DNA of 64,000 bases from Brachybacterium sp042666875 (GCF_042666875.1 NZ_JBHTCX010000011.1:386167-450166), one strand, 5' to 3'; shown: positions 52,453 through 62,324, counted from the first letter of the stretch. Program-made: numbers and translations. Notes: generated by a model from the letters alone, not told the origin.

Positions 52453-55400
52453 ATGCGCGCGACGATGCGGACAGCAGTGATTCTCGGCGGGGGAGCGATG
52501 GTCGTCGTCCTCCTGCTGCTCGTCGTGACGGCGGTGACCCGCTCGTGGATCGCTGCCGGGGTCACCGCGGTCGCCGGTGTCGCTCTCGTGGCGGTCTTCG
52601 CGGTCGCCGCGCTCCGCGTCGCCGACCGGTTCGTCCGGGCGAATGCTGCGGCGGCGACCCGCGTGAGCACTCTCGAGCGGCGCGTGTCAGAAGGCGCTCG
52701 CGAGGCGGCGGAACGCGCTGAAGCCGACCGCATACAGACGGCGGAGATCGCGGAAGCCGACCGCACGCAAGCGGCGGAGATCGCGGCACTGCAGGCGGAT
52801 CTCGCCGGGATGCGCAAGAGCATCACCGTGCTGAATCGGCGGGTGCGCGAGGGGCAACTGACGGCGATCGAGGACGAGCTGAAGACGCTGCAGAGGACGA
52901 CTAGCATCCTCCGTCGCCGGGTGCCGGAGGGCTTCCTCAAGCCAGTGGAGGCCGACCTCGCCCGCATCGATCGGGTAGCGCAGGGCGCCTGGCATCTCAG
53001 CACGGAGTCCGCGATCCAGCTCGGACGGCACCCCCGCTCGTTCCTCACCATCCAGCAGGCCGCGGACCTCTTGGACCACTACCTCGAACACGACCAGCTC
53101 CTTGAGATCGCGCCCCTGATCATGCGCTACGACCTGCTCAAGCGCCTGGACCTGGGCACGCTGCGGAAGCTCTATCGCTTCTACCGGGCCTCGGGATACT
53201 GGGATCAGGCCGTCCTGGTGCTGCGAAAGATCGCGGAGAAGTCACGCCTGGCCAGCGATCGCAGCGCTGTCGTGAAGCTCGAGCACGAGATCGCCGTTTT
53301 CAGGAATCCGACGTCCGTGAGGGTGGACCTGCCGCGGTCCCCGGCCCACGACCCGGCCGGTCCCGTTCTGCATCTGGTCGGCAAGGTTCTCCCCGAGACC
53401 CAGTCGGGGTACACGCTGCGCACGCACTACACCGCGCGGGCGCAGGCGGACCGAGGACTGCCGGTGGCCATCGTGGGCCAGTCCGGGATCACCGAGGGCG
53501 AGGTCAAGAAAACCACCCGCTACACGCACCAGGGTATCGACTACTACCTGTTGCCCGGTCCCGCGCGGGGTGACGGCCTCGTCGACGAGTGGCTCCGGAC
53601 CAACATCGCCGAGTTCGCCGCTCTCGTCCGGGAGCTCCGGCCGAGCATCCTGCACGCCCACTCCGACTTCTACAACGCGCGCATCGTGCACGCCGTAGGC
53701 GCCGCCTACGGAATCCCGACCGTGTACGAGACACGGGGGTTCTGGGAGGAGTCCTACCTCAGCCGGGTGATCACCGCTCAGCACTGGCAGCGCGATGCGC
53801 AGAGCATCTTCGCCACCTACGGTCACCCCGCCGCCTACACTCTGCGCCGGCACGCCGAAGAGATCGCCCGCACGCTCACGGACCACAACTTCACGCTCGC
53901 GGGGGTGATGCGTGACCACATCCTGGAATCCGGCGGCGCCGCGAGCGATCAGCTCTCGATCGTCCCCAACGCCGTGAGCGCGGAGGACTTCCCCATGCAG
54001 GACCGGGACCCCGATCTCGCGGCACACCTCGGCCTGCCCGAGGATGCCGTGACGATCGGGTACATCTCTTCGATGGTCGAATACGAGGGCATCGACACCC
54101 TCATCGATGCCTTCCACTTGGCATCGGGACGAGTCACCGTGCCCCTCCACCTGCTCCTGGTGGGCGACGGAAGCCATCTGCCGGTGCTGAAGCAGCGAGT
54201 CGAGAAGGCCGGCATCGCGAACGTCATCTTCACCGGTGCGGTCCCGCACGAGGACATCGTCCGCTACTACGGACTGATCGACATCTTCGTCGTCGCTCGG
54301 AAGGAGTCCGCGGTCACGGATCTCGTCACCCCCCTCAAGCCCTTCGAGGCCTTCGCCACCGGTCGTGCGGTCGTCCTCTCGGATGTCGATGCCCTGCAGG
54401 AGATCGCGGACGAGTCCGGCGTCGCCGAGACGTTCCGCGCCGGGTACCACCGCGACCTCGGGCGCAAGCTCGTGGAGCTCGTGAAGGACCCGCTGAAGCG
54501 GCGTGACCTCGGAGTGCGCGCCGCCCGCTGGGTCCGTGCCCAGCGCACCTGGGATGCGAACGTCACCGAGTACTACCGCGTCTATCGACAGCTCGGATAC
54601 CGAGGACCCGCAGACCGTGTGGTCGGCGCGGAGCTCGAACGGCGCGCCCGTGAGACGGGAGCCCAGGCGGTCCCGTCCCAGCGCGCCCGCGCCGCATCCC
54701 GGGAGGCATCCCGCACGGACTCCTCGCCATCGGAGGGCGGACAACGCGCCGTACTCCCTCCTCCGGATACGGCGACCGGTGCTGACAAGCCATTCCGCGT
54801 CGTCGTGGTCGCCATGAAGCCCCAGATCGCCGGCCGCATCCGCCGCAACATCCTGACACTCCTCGAGCTGGGTGCGCAGGTCACCGTGGTGAACACGACG
54901 CCCCGTGACGACTTCTTCCAGGGCATCGACCACCCGAACCTGTCCGCGGACTTCGTCGAGGTCCGCTCGCTCGCGGTCCGGTACCAGGCTCGGATGACGA
55001 GACAGAAGAACAAGCGTCAGGCGAAGTGGGACCAGGTGAAGCAGGACCGCGCCGAGAAGGCACGGCAGCCGGTGAAGGACGCGCCCGAGTGGATGACGGG
55101 TAATCTTCCCGGCGTGGCCATGATCCACCGCGGGTGGACCGCCCCTTCGACCCGGGAGGCGCGCCAGCGGATCCAAAAGACCTGGGAGAGAGCCGACAAG
55201 AGACTCACCAAGTTCGCACGTACCACGCGGAACCGGCGCGACCTGCAAATCAGGGATCAGTTGAAGCGGGTCCACCTCGTCAACCGCTTCGTGGAGTTCT
55301 GGCGGCTCTCCCCGGAGCGGATCGCAGCGCACGAGCCGGATCTGGTGGTCAGCTCCGATCTGCCCGGGCTGGTCGGAGCGAGCATCGCGGCGAAGAGGCT

Positions 55401-56229
55401 CGGTGTCCCGCACCTGCACGACTGCCATGAGCTCTATCTCGAGAGCACGACGCTTCGCCCCTACGAGCGCCGGCTCCTGTGGTCGGTCGAGAAGACGTAC
55501 ATGCGGCGTGCGGACTCCGTGGTGGTCGTCAACGAGACCATCCGGGACGAGTACGAGAAGCGCTACGGCGTGCGCGGCACGGTGCTGCGGAACTGTGCGC
55601 CAGCCATCCCGGCGGACGTACGAGCCAACCCCTTGAACATCCGCTCCTTGGCCGGAATCCCCCAGAGCTCGCAGGTGGTGCTGTACCAGGGCGGACTGAT
55701 GGCGGGGCGAGGCCTCGACGTCTGCGTGCGGGCCGCCCAGCACTTCCCTGAGGGGGTCCACCTGGTGTTCATCGGCAAGGGCCGGATCCTCGAGGAGCTG
55801 CAGCAGCTCGCCGGAGACCTCGGCGTCACGGATAGGGTGCATTGGCTCCCCGCCGTCGAACCGGGACAGCTTCCCGCGTACACGGCCGCCGCAGACGTCG
55901 GCCTCATCCCGTATCAGCCGGTCTCCCGCAACAACCGGTACGCCCTGCCCAACAAGGTGTTCGAGTACACGGGAGCCGGGGTCCCCTTCGTCGCCTCCGA
56001 TTTGCCGGAGCTCCGCCGGATCGTCGAGGCGGCGCGCTGCGGAGAGGTCTACGACCCCTTCGACCCGGAGCAGCTCGCCGCTGCGGTGAGGACAGTGCTC
56101 GATCGGACACGTCACTGGACGTATCGGTGCAATGCGGAGAGATTCGGTCGTGAGAACACGTGGACGAGCGAGCGGGAGATCCTGGTATCGGAGATCCGTC
56201 GCCTGGCGGGCTCGCAGCTGCCGAAGTGA
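52453..56229 (+). CDS. Membrane-anchored protein with two GT4 domains
   Basis: 1258 aa. Two transmembrane segments lie in the first 60 residues (AVILGGGAMVVVLLLLVVTA; GVTAVAGVALVAVFAVAALR). A helical/coiled-coil stretch follows, including the 11-residue repeats EADRIQTAEIA/EADRTQAAEIA. GT domain 1 starts near 300 (VLHLVGKVLPETQSGYTLRT) and ends near 740 (VTDLVTPLKPFEAFATGRAV). A basic/disordered linker (about 750-790) leads to GT domain 2 (KPFRVVVVAMKPQIAGRIRR, DCHELYLESTTLRPYERRLL, YALPNKVFEYTGAGVPFVAS). Likely adds two sugars in sequence. The ATG at 52453 follows AGGAAGG; an upstream GTG at 52411 is weaker. Confidence 0.85.
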   Translation: MRATMRTAVILGGGAMVVVLLLLVVTAVTRSWIAAGVTAVAGVALVAVFAVAALRVADRFVRANAAAATRVSTLERRVSEGAREAAERAEADRIQTAEIAEADRTQAAEIAALQADLAGMRKSITVLNRRVREGQLTAIEDELKTLQRTTSILRRRVPEGFLKPVEADLARIDRVAQGAWHLSTESAIQLGRHPRSFLTIQQAADLLDHYLEHDQLLEIAPLIMRYDLLKRLDLGTLRKLYRFYRASGYWDQAVLVLRKIAEKSRLASDRSAVVKLEHEIAVFRNPTSVRVDLPRSPAHDPAGPVLHLVGKVLPETQSGYTLRTHYTARAQADRGLPVAIVGQSGITEGEVKKTTRYTHQGIDYYLLPGPARGDGLVDEWLRTNIAEFAALVRELRPSILHAHSDFYNARIVHAVGAAYGIPTVYETRGFWEESYLSRVITAQHWQRDAQSIFATYGHPAAYTLRRHAEEIARTLTDHNFTLAGVMRDHILESGGAASDQLSIVPNAVSAEDFPMQDRDPDLAAHLGLPEDAVTIGYISSMVEYEGIDTLIDAFHLASGRVTVPLHLLLVGDGSHLPVLKQRVEKAGIANVIFTGAVPHEDIVRYYGLIDIFVVARKESAVTDLVTPLKPFEAFATGRAVVLSDVDALQEIADESGVAETFRAGYHRDLGRKLVELVKDPLKRRDLGVRAARWVRAQRTWDANVTEYYRVYRQLGYRGPADRVVGAELERRARETGAQAVPSQRARAASREASRTDSSPSEGGQRAVLPPPDTATGADKPFRVVVVAMKPQIAGRIRRNILTLLELGAQVTVVNTTPRDDFFQGIDHPNLSADFVEVRSLAVRYQARMTRQKNKRQAKWDQVKQDRAEKARQPVKDAPEWMTGNLPGVAMIHRGWTAPSTREARQRIQKTWERADKRLTKFARTTRNRRDLQIRDQLKRVHLVNRFVEFWRLSPERIAAHEPDLVVSSDLPGLVGASIAAKRLGVPHLHDCHELYLESTTLRPYERRLLWSVEKTYMRRADSVVVVNETIRDEYEKRYGVRGTVLRNCAPAIPADVRANPLNIRSLAGIPQSSQVVLYQGGLMAGRGLDVCVRAAQHFPEGVHLVFIGKGRILEELQQLAGDLGVTDRVHWLPAVEPGQLPAYTAAADVGLIPYQPVSRNNRYALPNKVFEYTGAGVPFVASDLPELRRIVEAARCGEVYDPFDPEQLAAAVRTVLDRTRHWTYRCNAERFGRENTWTSEREILVSEIRRLAGSQLPK

Positions 56230-56393
56230 GCCCCCCATTGCCGGGTGCGATCAGCTCGGCGGCTGCCTTGGGCTGGGCGGGCCTGGCGGGACGCGGACGG
56301 TACCCGGCGCGACGCAGGAGGTCGCTACTATGACGGGGGCTGACCCGAGTCCGGACTGCTCGCGACCGAACAACGTACGAGGAGTGGAGCACC

Positions 56394-57650
56394 ATGCGCA
56401 TTGCTGCCGTCGTCCATAACGGGGTCAAGCACGACGCGAGAGTGCTCAAGGGCGCGGCGTCACTGAAGGCGCAGGGGCATGACGTGCGCCTGTTCGGACT
56501 CACCGCGGACGAGACGGAGGACTTCGTCCTGCCGAACGGGGTACCCGTGCACCTGCAGCACCGGGATCTCTCGGACCAGAAGCCACGCATGGAACGAGAA
56601 GAGCTCCCCCCCGGCCGCGAAAGCGCGATCTGGACCTCTTTTCGCATTCAAGGCGAGACGATCTTCGAGAGCGTGAGAGACGATTTCGAGCCGGATATCG
56701 TTCATATGCACGACCATCTCGCACTAGCGGCCGCAGCGAAATACAAGGAAGCTTTCGGTTGCCCATTGATCTGGGATGCCCACGAAATCTACGAAGACCT
56801 GGCAAGCATTGAGGACGTCCGCGCTGCGGTCAATGCCCGGATCATCCGTGAGAATGTCCGATACGTGAACGGATTCATAACTTTGAATCAGAGCATCTCC
56901 GATTTCTATCGGGAGAAGTACCCGTCCTTGCCAGACGCGGTCTTGGTGCCCAATGCGGTCGAGCGTGTTGCGCAGACAACCTATGACGGTCGTCTCCACA
57001 AGAAGGCTGGTTTGAACCGGGATCAAAAAATTTTGCTGTTCCAAGGCGGATACTCCCCTCATCGAGGAATATCCGCGCTGCTCGAGGCCTCTCGTCATCT
57101 CCGCGAGGACTGGTCATTGGTGTTCATGGGGTGGGGGAAGCTCGAGGACGACATCCGTGCGTACCTCGATACCGGAGCGGACCGTCCCGCAGGTCGCGCC
57201 GCAGTGACCATGGTCCCGAGCGCTCCCCACGACGAGCTCTTGATGTGGACCGCCGGCGCTACGCTCGGCACCATCCCGTACGAGAACACCGGCCTCAACC
57301 ATCTCTACTGTTCGCCGAACAAGCTGTGGGAGTATCCTGCGGCTGGCGTGCCGATCCTGGCCAGCAACATGCCGGAGATGAAGAAGAAGATTGAGCAATA
57401 CCAAATCGGCTTGACGGTTAACCGTCGCCTCGACCCAGAGGAGATTGCCGAAGCCGTCAACGCTCTTTCTGACGCAGATCTGCAACAGATGAGACTCAAC
57501 TGTGGAACCTATGCCGCTGCGGAGAACTGGCAGAACTACGAGGCACGCCTCACCGGTCTGCATCTGAAGCTTGCCGAGGAATTCGGCATCGTCAAACCCG
57601 AACCAGCCTCGTTCAGGAACAACCTCGTCCGATTCTTCCGAAGGCGGTGA
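56394..57650 (+). CDS. GT4-type glycosyltransferase
   Basis: 418 aa. Starts MRIAAVVHNGVKHDARVLKG; HMHDHLALAAAAKYKEAF and IWDAHEIYED mark the acceptor lobe; ILLFQGGYSPHRGISALLEA and LYCSPNKLWEYPAAGVPILA the donor lobe, including the E-x7-E-type region. Strong similarity in layout to GT domain 2 of the preceding protein (NKVFEYTGAGVPFVAS). The ATG follows GAGGAGTGGAGCACC. Third-position GC falls within this gene, marking part of a foreign-looking stretch to 62.3 kb. Confidence 0.88.
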   Translation: MRIAAVVHNGVKHDARVLKGAASLKAQGHDVRLFGLTADETEDFVLPNGVPVHLQHRDLSDQKPRMEREELPPGRESAIWTSFRIQGETIFESVRDDFEPDIVHMHDHLALAAAAKYKEAFGCPLIWDAHEIYEDLASIEDVRAAVNARIIRENVRYVNGFITLNQSISDFYREKYPSLPDAVLVPNAVERVAQTTYDGRLHKKAGLNRDQKILLFQGGYSPHRGISALLEASRHLREDWSLVFMGWGKLEDDIRAYLDTGADRPAGRAAVTMVPSAPHDELLMWTAGATLGTIPYENTGLNHLYCSPNKLWEYPAAGVPILASNMPEMKKKIEQYQIGLTVNRRLDPEEIAEAVNALSDADLQQMRLNCGTYAAAENWQNYEARLTGLHLKLAEEFGIVKPEPASFRNNLVRFFRRR

Positions 57651-57656
57651 CCGACA

Positions 57657-59453
57657 TTGTCCAGCAGCCAATTTATTCTCGCTTATGCCTGTGATCGCCA
57701 TGATGCGATGTCGCTGGATGAGCTCCGGGTAAGGCGTGACTCCGCGACCCGATTCATTCAAGACGTGGCCGCTGGGCCGCTCGACCGAGTCGATATCGGA
57801 GACGGCCGCACAGGGTTCCTGGTCTGGCAGCATCGTGCGCCCAGGATTGACTGGGCAATGGTCGCGTCACGCAGTGACGAAGCTGCCGCCTGGCTGCATG
57901 TACCTGTCGCTGCGGGCGGCGCCGATAGCGCCGTGGATCCGATAATGCTCGCACGCAACTTCGCGGACGGGACCGCGGATCCGGTCGAGATGGGCGCCCC
58001 CTGCGCCGCGTTCCACTGGACGCGCTCCGCCGGCTTGAAGATCGTCAACGACCGACTCGGAATGGTGCGCCTCTACTCCTTCGACGTGCCAGGATTTGGT
58101 CACGTCTGGAGCAGCAGGCCAGGGCTCGCCCATGTCTTCGGCGGGCTGGCACCGAGGTTCGAGCAATCGACGTGGAACGACATGGCGACGCTCGGTTGGT
58201 CGAGTGAGGGGCGCGCTCATCTCGGCAACGGCCGTCAGCTGACCGCCAGTACGAGGATCCACGTCGCGCCTGATGGCACCACGTCGACGACGAGCGACCG
58301 TGATCGCTGGATCCATTCGACGGGCAGCGGTGACATCCCGACCCTGGCAGAAGGAGCGCATGGCATGTTGCGCTCACTTGCCTCTGCATCATGGTGGGCC
58401 GGAAAGCCGATCGCGGATCTCTCCGGGGGCAAGGACTCGCGAGTAACCGCTGCAGCTGCCCTTCGCGCGGGTGTCATTGATGCCGTCAGGACGGTCAATA
58501 CCGACTCGGGCGAGGTGGAAACGGCTCGTGAACTGTTGCGGCTGACTGACTTCCCGGTGGAGCATCGCGTCGACCAGGTCCTGGAGCCGAAGAAACCAAA
58601 GGGCCGGGTTCTCGATCGATATATATCCTTCCAAAGGGCCTGGGAAGGCGCATACAACGCGCGTTCCGCGTATCGTACCAATCAGTTCGAGGGATTCAGG
58701 CCGAGTTCCGCTCCACGGATCAACGGGCTCGGAGGCGAGGCCGTCCAGGGCATGACCCTTCTCAGTCCAGGTTGGCGAGAAAAACTGGAGGGCAAGGGCC
58801 CTGAGCTTGGTCGGGAGCGACTCGCCGCCATGATCAAATCGGGCGGACCTGGCGTGACAAGCGATGGTATAGACGACTCGATCCAGTCGTCCTTGCGATT
58901 TGCCGACGAGGCCGAGGGTCTCGGGATGACTACGTCGTTCATGGTCGTCGACTTCTTCTACAACTTCAGTAAGATGCCGTATTGGTCGATGCCGCAGGCG
59001 ACCGAGAGCACGCTGCTTCCCTTCTACGCTCCGCAGATGATCCCTCGCGTGATATCGGCGATGTTCAAACCTTCGATCGAATACGGGCGGCTCCATCGGG
59101 ACATCTTGCGAGAGATTTTGCCGGAGTGGTCGCAGGTCCCGTTCTACAAGGGGTCGGCGAAAACGCGTGCAACGCCGTGGATGTGGGAGAACGAGGATTG
59201 GAGCGAACTCTCTGAGACGATCCTGGACGGGGTCTCGGGCCTGGATACCTTTTCTGAGCCATCCGTCAGAAAGTTCGTGGAGGATGCCGAGGCGGGCAAG
59301 GGTAATGTTCGCTTCGAGCTCGTATTCTCGCGCGCGATGTGGGAGCTGAGCTTCAGAGAATATGCTCAAGAAGTTGCACGGCTCGCTTCTGATACTCTAC
59401 GCAGAGTCAAGGAGGTCCGAGCGAACGTCAGTGCAGCGCGTCCCGAGAAGTAG
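57657..59453 (+). CDS. Asparagine-synthetase-like ligase, cluster copy 2
   Basis: 598 aa. Same architecture as the 45542 protein: an N-terminal Ntn-like region without a catalytic Cys at position 2 (SSSQFILAYACDRHDAM) that keeps the APCAAFHWTRSAGLKIVNDR and GMVRLYSFDVPG elements, then the PP-loop SGGKDSR at 256-262 (ADLSGGKDSRVTAAAALRAG), GLGGEAVQGM near 360 and EWSQVPFYKGS near 485. It probably activates a carboxylate with ATP; the amine donor is unknown. TTG start, 6 bp after the GT stop. Followed by the C5-epimerase-like gene. Confidence 0.82.
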   Translation: MSSSQFILAYACDRHDAMSLDELRVRRDSATRFIQDVAAGPLDRVDIGDGRTGFLVWQHRAPRIDWAMVASRSDEAAAWLHVPVAAGGADSAVDPIMLARNFADGTADPVEMGAPCAAFHWTRSAGLKIVNDRLGMVRLYSFDVPGFGHVWSSRPGLAHVFGGLAPRFEQSTWNDMATLGWSSEGRAHLGNGRQLTASTRIHVAPDGTTSTTSDRDRWIHSTGSGDIPTLAEGAHGMLRSLASASWWAGKPIADLSGGKDSRVTAAAALRAGVIDAVRTVNTDSGEVETARELLRLTDFPVEHRVDQVLEPKKPKGRVLDRYISFQRAWEGAYNARSAYRTNQFEGFRPSSAPRINGLGGEAVQGMTLLSPGWREKLEGKGPELGRERLAAMIKSGGPGVTSDGIDDSIQSSLRFADEAEGLGMTTSFMVVDFFYNFSKMPYWSMPQATESTLLPFYAPQMIPRVISAMFKPSIEYGRLHRDILREILPEWSQVPFYKGSAKTRATPWMWENEDWSELSETILDGVSGLDTFSEPSVRKFVEDAEAGKGNVRFELVFSRAMWELSFREYAQEVARLASDTLRRVKEVRANVSAARPEK

Positions 59454-59530
59454 CTCGGTGACGTCGGCCCCCGATGGTCGACGGAAAGGGCGGGAGGCGC
59501 CGCGAGGTTTCGCGAGAGCGAGGGGGAAGT

Positions 59531-60856
59531 GTGACCGCTGAGGTCGAGTACATCACAAACGAGGCCGAGGTCGGCCTGCCTCCGTTGCAGGCATCGCGCC
59601 GAACGGTGTGGAACTATTATCGAATTGAGTTCCTGCGAAACGGCTACCCGGGGCGTCGGACCGGGGACGTTCTATACGCCCACCCAATTTACGGCCCCTA
59701 CGTTATCGCGGACTACATCGCGCAGTACCGCCGCACGAAGGACGATGTCTTCCTTGATGCCGCGAAGCGGGTGGCCGATGCAGCAGTCGAGCAGATGACG
59801 CCCCTAGGTGACGGACTGGCTTTCTTGTATAACCCGAAGAGCACTGCCGTCTCGACGAGAGGTGGAACGTTCTATAGTGGGCTGACGCAGTCGCGGTACA
59901 TCGAAGGATTCCGCAACCTTGTGACGTTGCCAGGCACGGAGCGCTTCAAGGCGCCGCTACTCGCGATTGTGCGCAGTCTGCTGATCCCTGCCGAGGAGGG
60001 CGGCGTTGCCAGGACTACCGATGACGACGGGCTGATCATCGAGGAGTACCCGTCGCAGGCTCCGGACTGCACCTTGAATGGGTGGACGACGGCCACTTGC
60101 ATTCTTCGCGATTATGCACGGAGCACGCAGAGCGACGAAGGTTGGGATATCTTCCATCGGTCGGTCCGCGGCCTCGAGCGGCTGATCCCGGTCTATGATG
60201 TGCCTGAACTGGCGAACTCGCGATACCGCCTTACAGGGGTTGCCTCAATACAGGCGAAGGCCGTCGGCGCGGATCTTGAGATCACGGATTGCCGGGTGCA
60301 CATGCCCGGTAGCGGCGTTTACAAAGCGAATGTGGCGGGCGATCCCGCTGGCGAGGCGCTCAAGGCGGGACCGCGGAAGATTTCGGACGGGGCGGCAGAG
60401 ACTCTTGTTCTCTCCTTGAGCCGCCTGACGTGGCCCGCACCGAACAAGGTGCTTCTCTCCGTTCGCGCTTCCGGGAGCGGCGCGGTCAGCCTCGGGATAG
60501 GGGATGGTCCGTACTCCCCCATGACCAAGAACCTGCCAGTGGAGTACTTCCGCGAGCTCGGTACGTTCCCTGTGGACGAGGGGGAGAATGAGATCGAATT
60601 GGCCGTTCCCTGGACCGACGCGGAACTTGTCGCGTATCCGACAGGCTTCGGAAAGGCTATCGCGGATAGGCAGTTCAATCAGTATCACTGGATCCATGTG
60701 GACACGCTGGGGAAGATCGTTGAGGAAACCGGAAGTGACCTTCTCGCTTATTACCGCGACAAGTGGCGTCAATACCCGTCCCGATGGACCGATCTGTCCG
60801 AGTATGCAGACTCGCGAATCACGCTGGAGCGCTTCGATCCGAAGCGGCATAAGTAG
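59531..60856 (+). CDS. D-glucuronyl C5-epimerase-like protein
   Basis: 441 aa. The signature of the glucuronyl C5-epimerase C-terminal domain is clear at about 171-200: IIEEYPSQAPDCTLNGWTTA followed by TCILRDYAR. The N-terminal toroid part shows ASRRTVWNYYRIEFLRNGYP and HPIYGPYVIADYIAQYRRTK. The second half (about 230-390) is beta-rich. Known family members invert C5 of glucuronate in heparosan or alginate-like chains; here it would act on a uronic-acid polymer. The GTG at 59531 follows AGGGGGAA; an ATG at 59474 is possible. The 3' end overlaps the convergent gene by 38 bp. Confidence 0.82.
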   Translation: MTAEVEYITNEAEVGLPPLQASRRTVWNYYRIEFLRNGYPGRRTGDVLYAHPIYGPYVIADYIAQYRRTKDDVFLDAAKRVADAAVEQMTPLGDGLAFLYNPKSTAVSTRGGTFYSGLTQSRYIEGFRNLVTLPGTERFKAPLLAIVRSLLIPAEEGGVARTTDDDGLIIEEYPSQAPDCTLNGWTTATCILRDYARSTQSDEGWDIFHRSVRGLERLIPVYDVPELANSRYRLTGVASIQAKAVGADLEITDCRVHMPGSGVYKANVAGDPAGEALKAGPRKISDGAAETLVLSLSRLTWPAPNKVLLSVRASGSGAVSLGIGDGPYSPMTKNLPVEYFRELGTFPVDEGENEIELAVPWTDAELVAYPTGFGKAIADRQFNQYHWIHVDTLGKIVEETGSDLLAYYRDKWRQYPSRWTDLSEYADSRITLERFDPKRHK

Positions 60857-62324
60857 AGCCACCGGTGTTCATCGCAAGAATCTCCGCCGCGGAGAGCACG
60901 GTTGCGCCAAAAATCGCTTCCGGAGGATGTCGGAAAGCCAGGGAGTTGACTCGACGCTTAATGGTGGAGTCCCACGGAGCGAGTGAGCCCCATGCGCCGG
61001 AGTATGTATCCGCCTGACCAAACTTCGGTGCGTCGTTGTTGTCGCCAGGAAGCCATCTGATCGACGAGATCCCATGCTTCGTGCCCAGGTAGAACCGCCT
61101 GAATGCCAGGGCGGCAGTGCTCAGTGTCCTATCTGGGATTAGCCGAGAGTCCATCGCCTTCCATTCGGTGAGCGCCCGCACGCGCATCGTGGCATGCGAG
61201 GCGTCTTCGCCGCGTTGCACGGGAGAAATGCATCTTTCAGCCATCGGCTCGTCGCGGGTCACACCGAAGAAGATGTCGCTGTCCACAGGGTAGTAGTACC
61301 AAGGGTGCCGCAGCTCTCCGGCCTCATAGGCGTCGATCTCGCCGAGGAATCGTCGGGTTAATGAGGCCCCGAGGCCGAGGAGCCCTTTGTCCTTGTCTCG
61401 CCTTCCGAGAATGAGGAACGACGTGGCGGCATCGACAACATGATTGTGCGGGACCTCTAGCCCCAGTCGGCGTGACGGGAAGTCTTCGAGCGTGATATAC
61501 CACGCCTGTCCGGAGCGCGTGCGGATCTCGTCATCATGAAGGAATAGCGCGTTCCGCGCAGCCTCGTAAAGGTCATCGGCCGCGATGCCGGTGCTGACGG
61601 TCTCTGGGCCTGCCGCCTCGATCGCTTCGGCGGCAGCGAGCAGAGATCGGGCGATAAGGCCGGTATGGACGAGATGGGCACCGTACTGGTGGCGAACCTC
61701 GAACTCGCCGGCCGATAGAAAGGTGAGATCGATTGGTGCCGGAAGGCCGCGCATAAGGACCGAATGGATCGAGCTCCGTCGGGCCAGCAGGTCGGGCAGA
61801 TAGTCCGCATCGTGTGGGAGGAGGGAACCTTCAGGCGACGACCAAGTCCTGCCGTCATCTCTGATCGAATGGATGATCGCCGTGGTATCGGTCGGTCGCT
61901 CGATGACGACGCGCTCGGAAGCTGCTTGCAGGCTGATGGTGGCACCGCCGATAGTGCCGATAGCTGACGTTCCCGCGGTGTAGCGGGGGCCTGCAGACCA
62001 TGCCGGGACGGTGCTTTTTCGCCAGTTCTTGCGTCCCAATGCCTGGTCGGTCCGCTCGACCATGTGCTGAGCCCACGTGGCGGCCTGACGAAGGTGCGCG
62101 GGGTCCCCGGTCACCCGCCAGGTGAGGCACGCAGCACGGATGAGCAAGGAGACGTCCCAGGCGAAGTGTCCCTGCTCGTTGGAGTCATAGGCCGGCTCGC
62201 TCGCGATCTTCTCGCTCATCACGTCGAGACCTCGGCGGGCGAACTTCTCGTAAGCTGCACGGACGTCGGCGATCCTGTGACTGGTCGGGCCATCTACGTC
62301 GAACGGTACGGAGTCGTGGTCCAT
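60819..62324 (-). CDS. Toroid-fold protein facing the C5-epimerase-like gene
   Basis: 501 aa. Helical repeats (KFARRGLDVMSEKIASEPAY; LIRAACLTWRVTGDPAHLRQ; GLIARSLLAAAEAIEAAG) suggest an alpha/alpha toroid. The stretch ITLEDFPSRRLGLEVPHNHV VDAATSFLILGR aligns by pattern with the EYPS...LNG...L signature of the opposite gene, so it may be a distant relative (epimerase, lyase or hydrolase). No signal peptide. The ATG at 62324 is preceded by AAAGAGAG. Lone leftward gene in a rightward cluster together with the next one. Activity unknown. Confidence 0.7.
   Translation of the reverse strand: MDHDSVPFDVDGPTSHRIADVRAAYEKFARRGLDVMSEKIASEPAYDSNEQGHFAWDVSLLIRAACLTWRVTGDPAHLRQAATWAQHMVERTDQALGRKNWRKSTVPAWSAGPRYTAGTSAIGTIGGATISLQAASERVVIERPTDTTAIIHSIRDDGRTWSSPEGSLLPHDADYLPDLLARRSSIHSVLMRGLPAPIDLTFLSAGEFEVRHQYGAHLVHTGLIARSLLAAAEAIEAAGPETVSTGIAADDLYEAARNALFLHDDEIRTRSGQAWYITLEDFPSRRLGLEVPHNHVVDAATSFLILGRRDKDKGLLGLGASLTRRFLGEIDAYEAGELRHPWYYYPVDSDIFFGVTRDEPMAERCISPVQRGEDASHATMRVRALTEWKAMDSRLIPDRTLSTAALAFRRFYLGTKHGISSIRWLPGDNNDAPKFGQADTYSGAWGSLAPWDSTIKRRVNSLAFRHPPEAIFGATVLSAAEILAMNTGGSTYAASDRSAPA

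Noticed and set aside
53242..56238. 998-codon leftward frame opposite the dual GT4 gene
   Set aside because: Asp/Val/Arg-rich shadow composition; the sense strand has clear GT4 motifs throughout.
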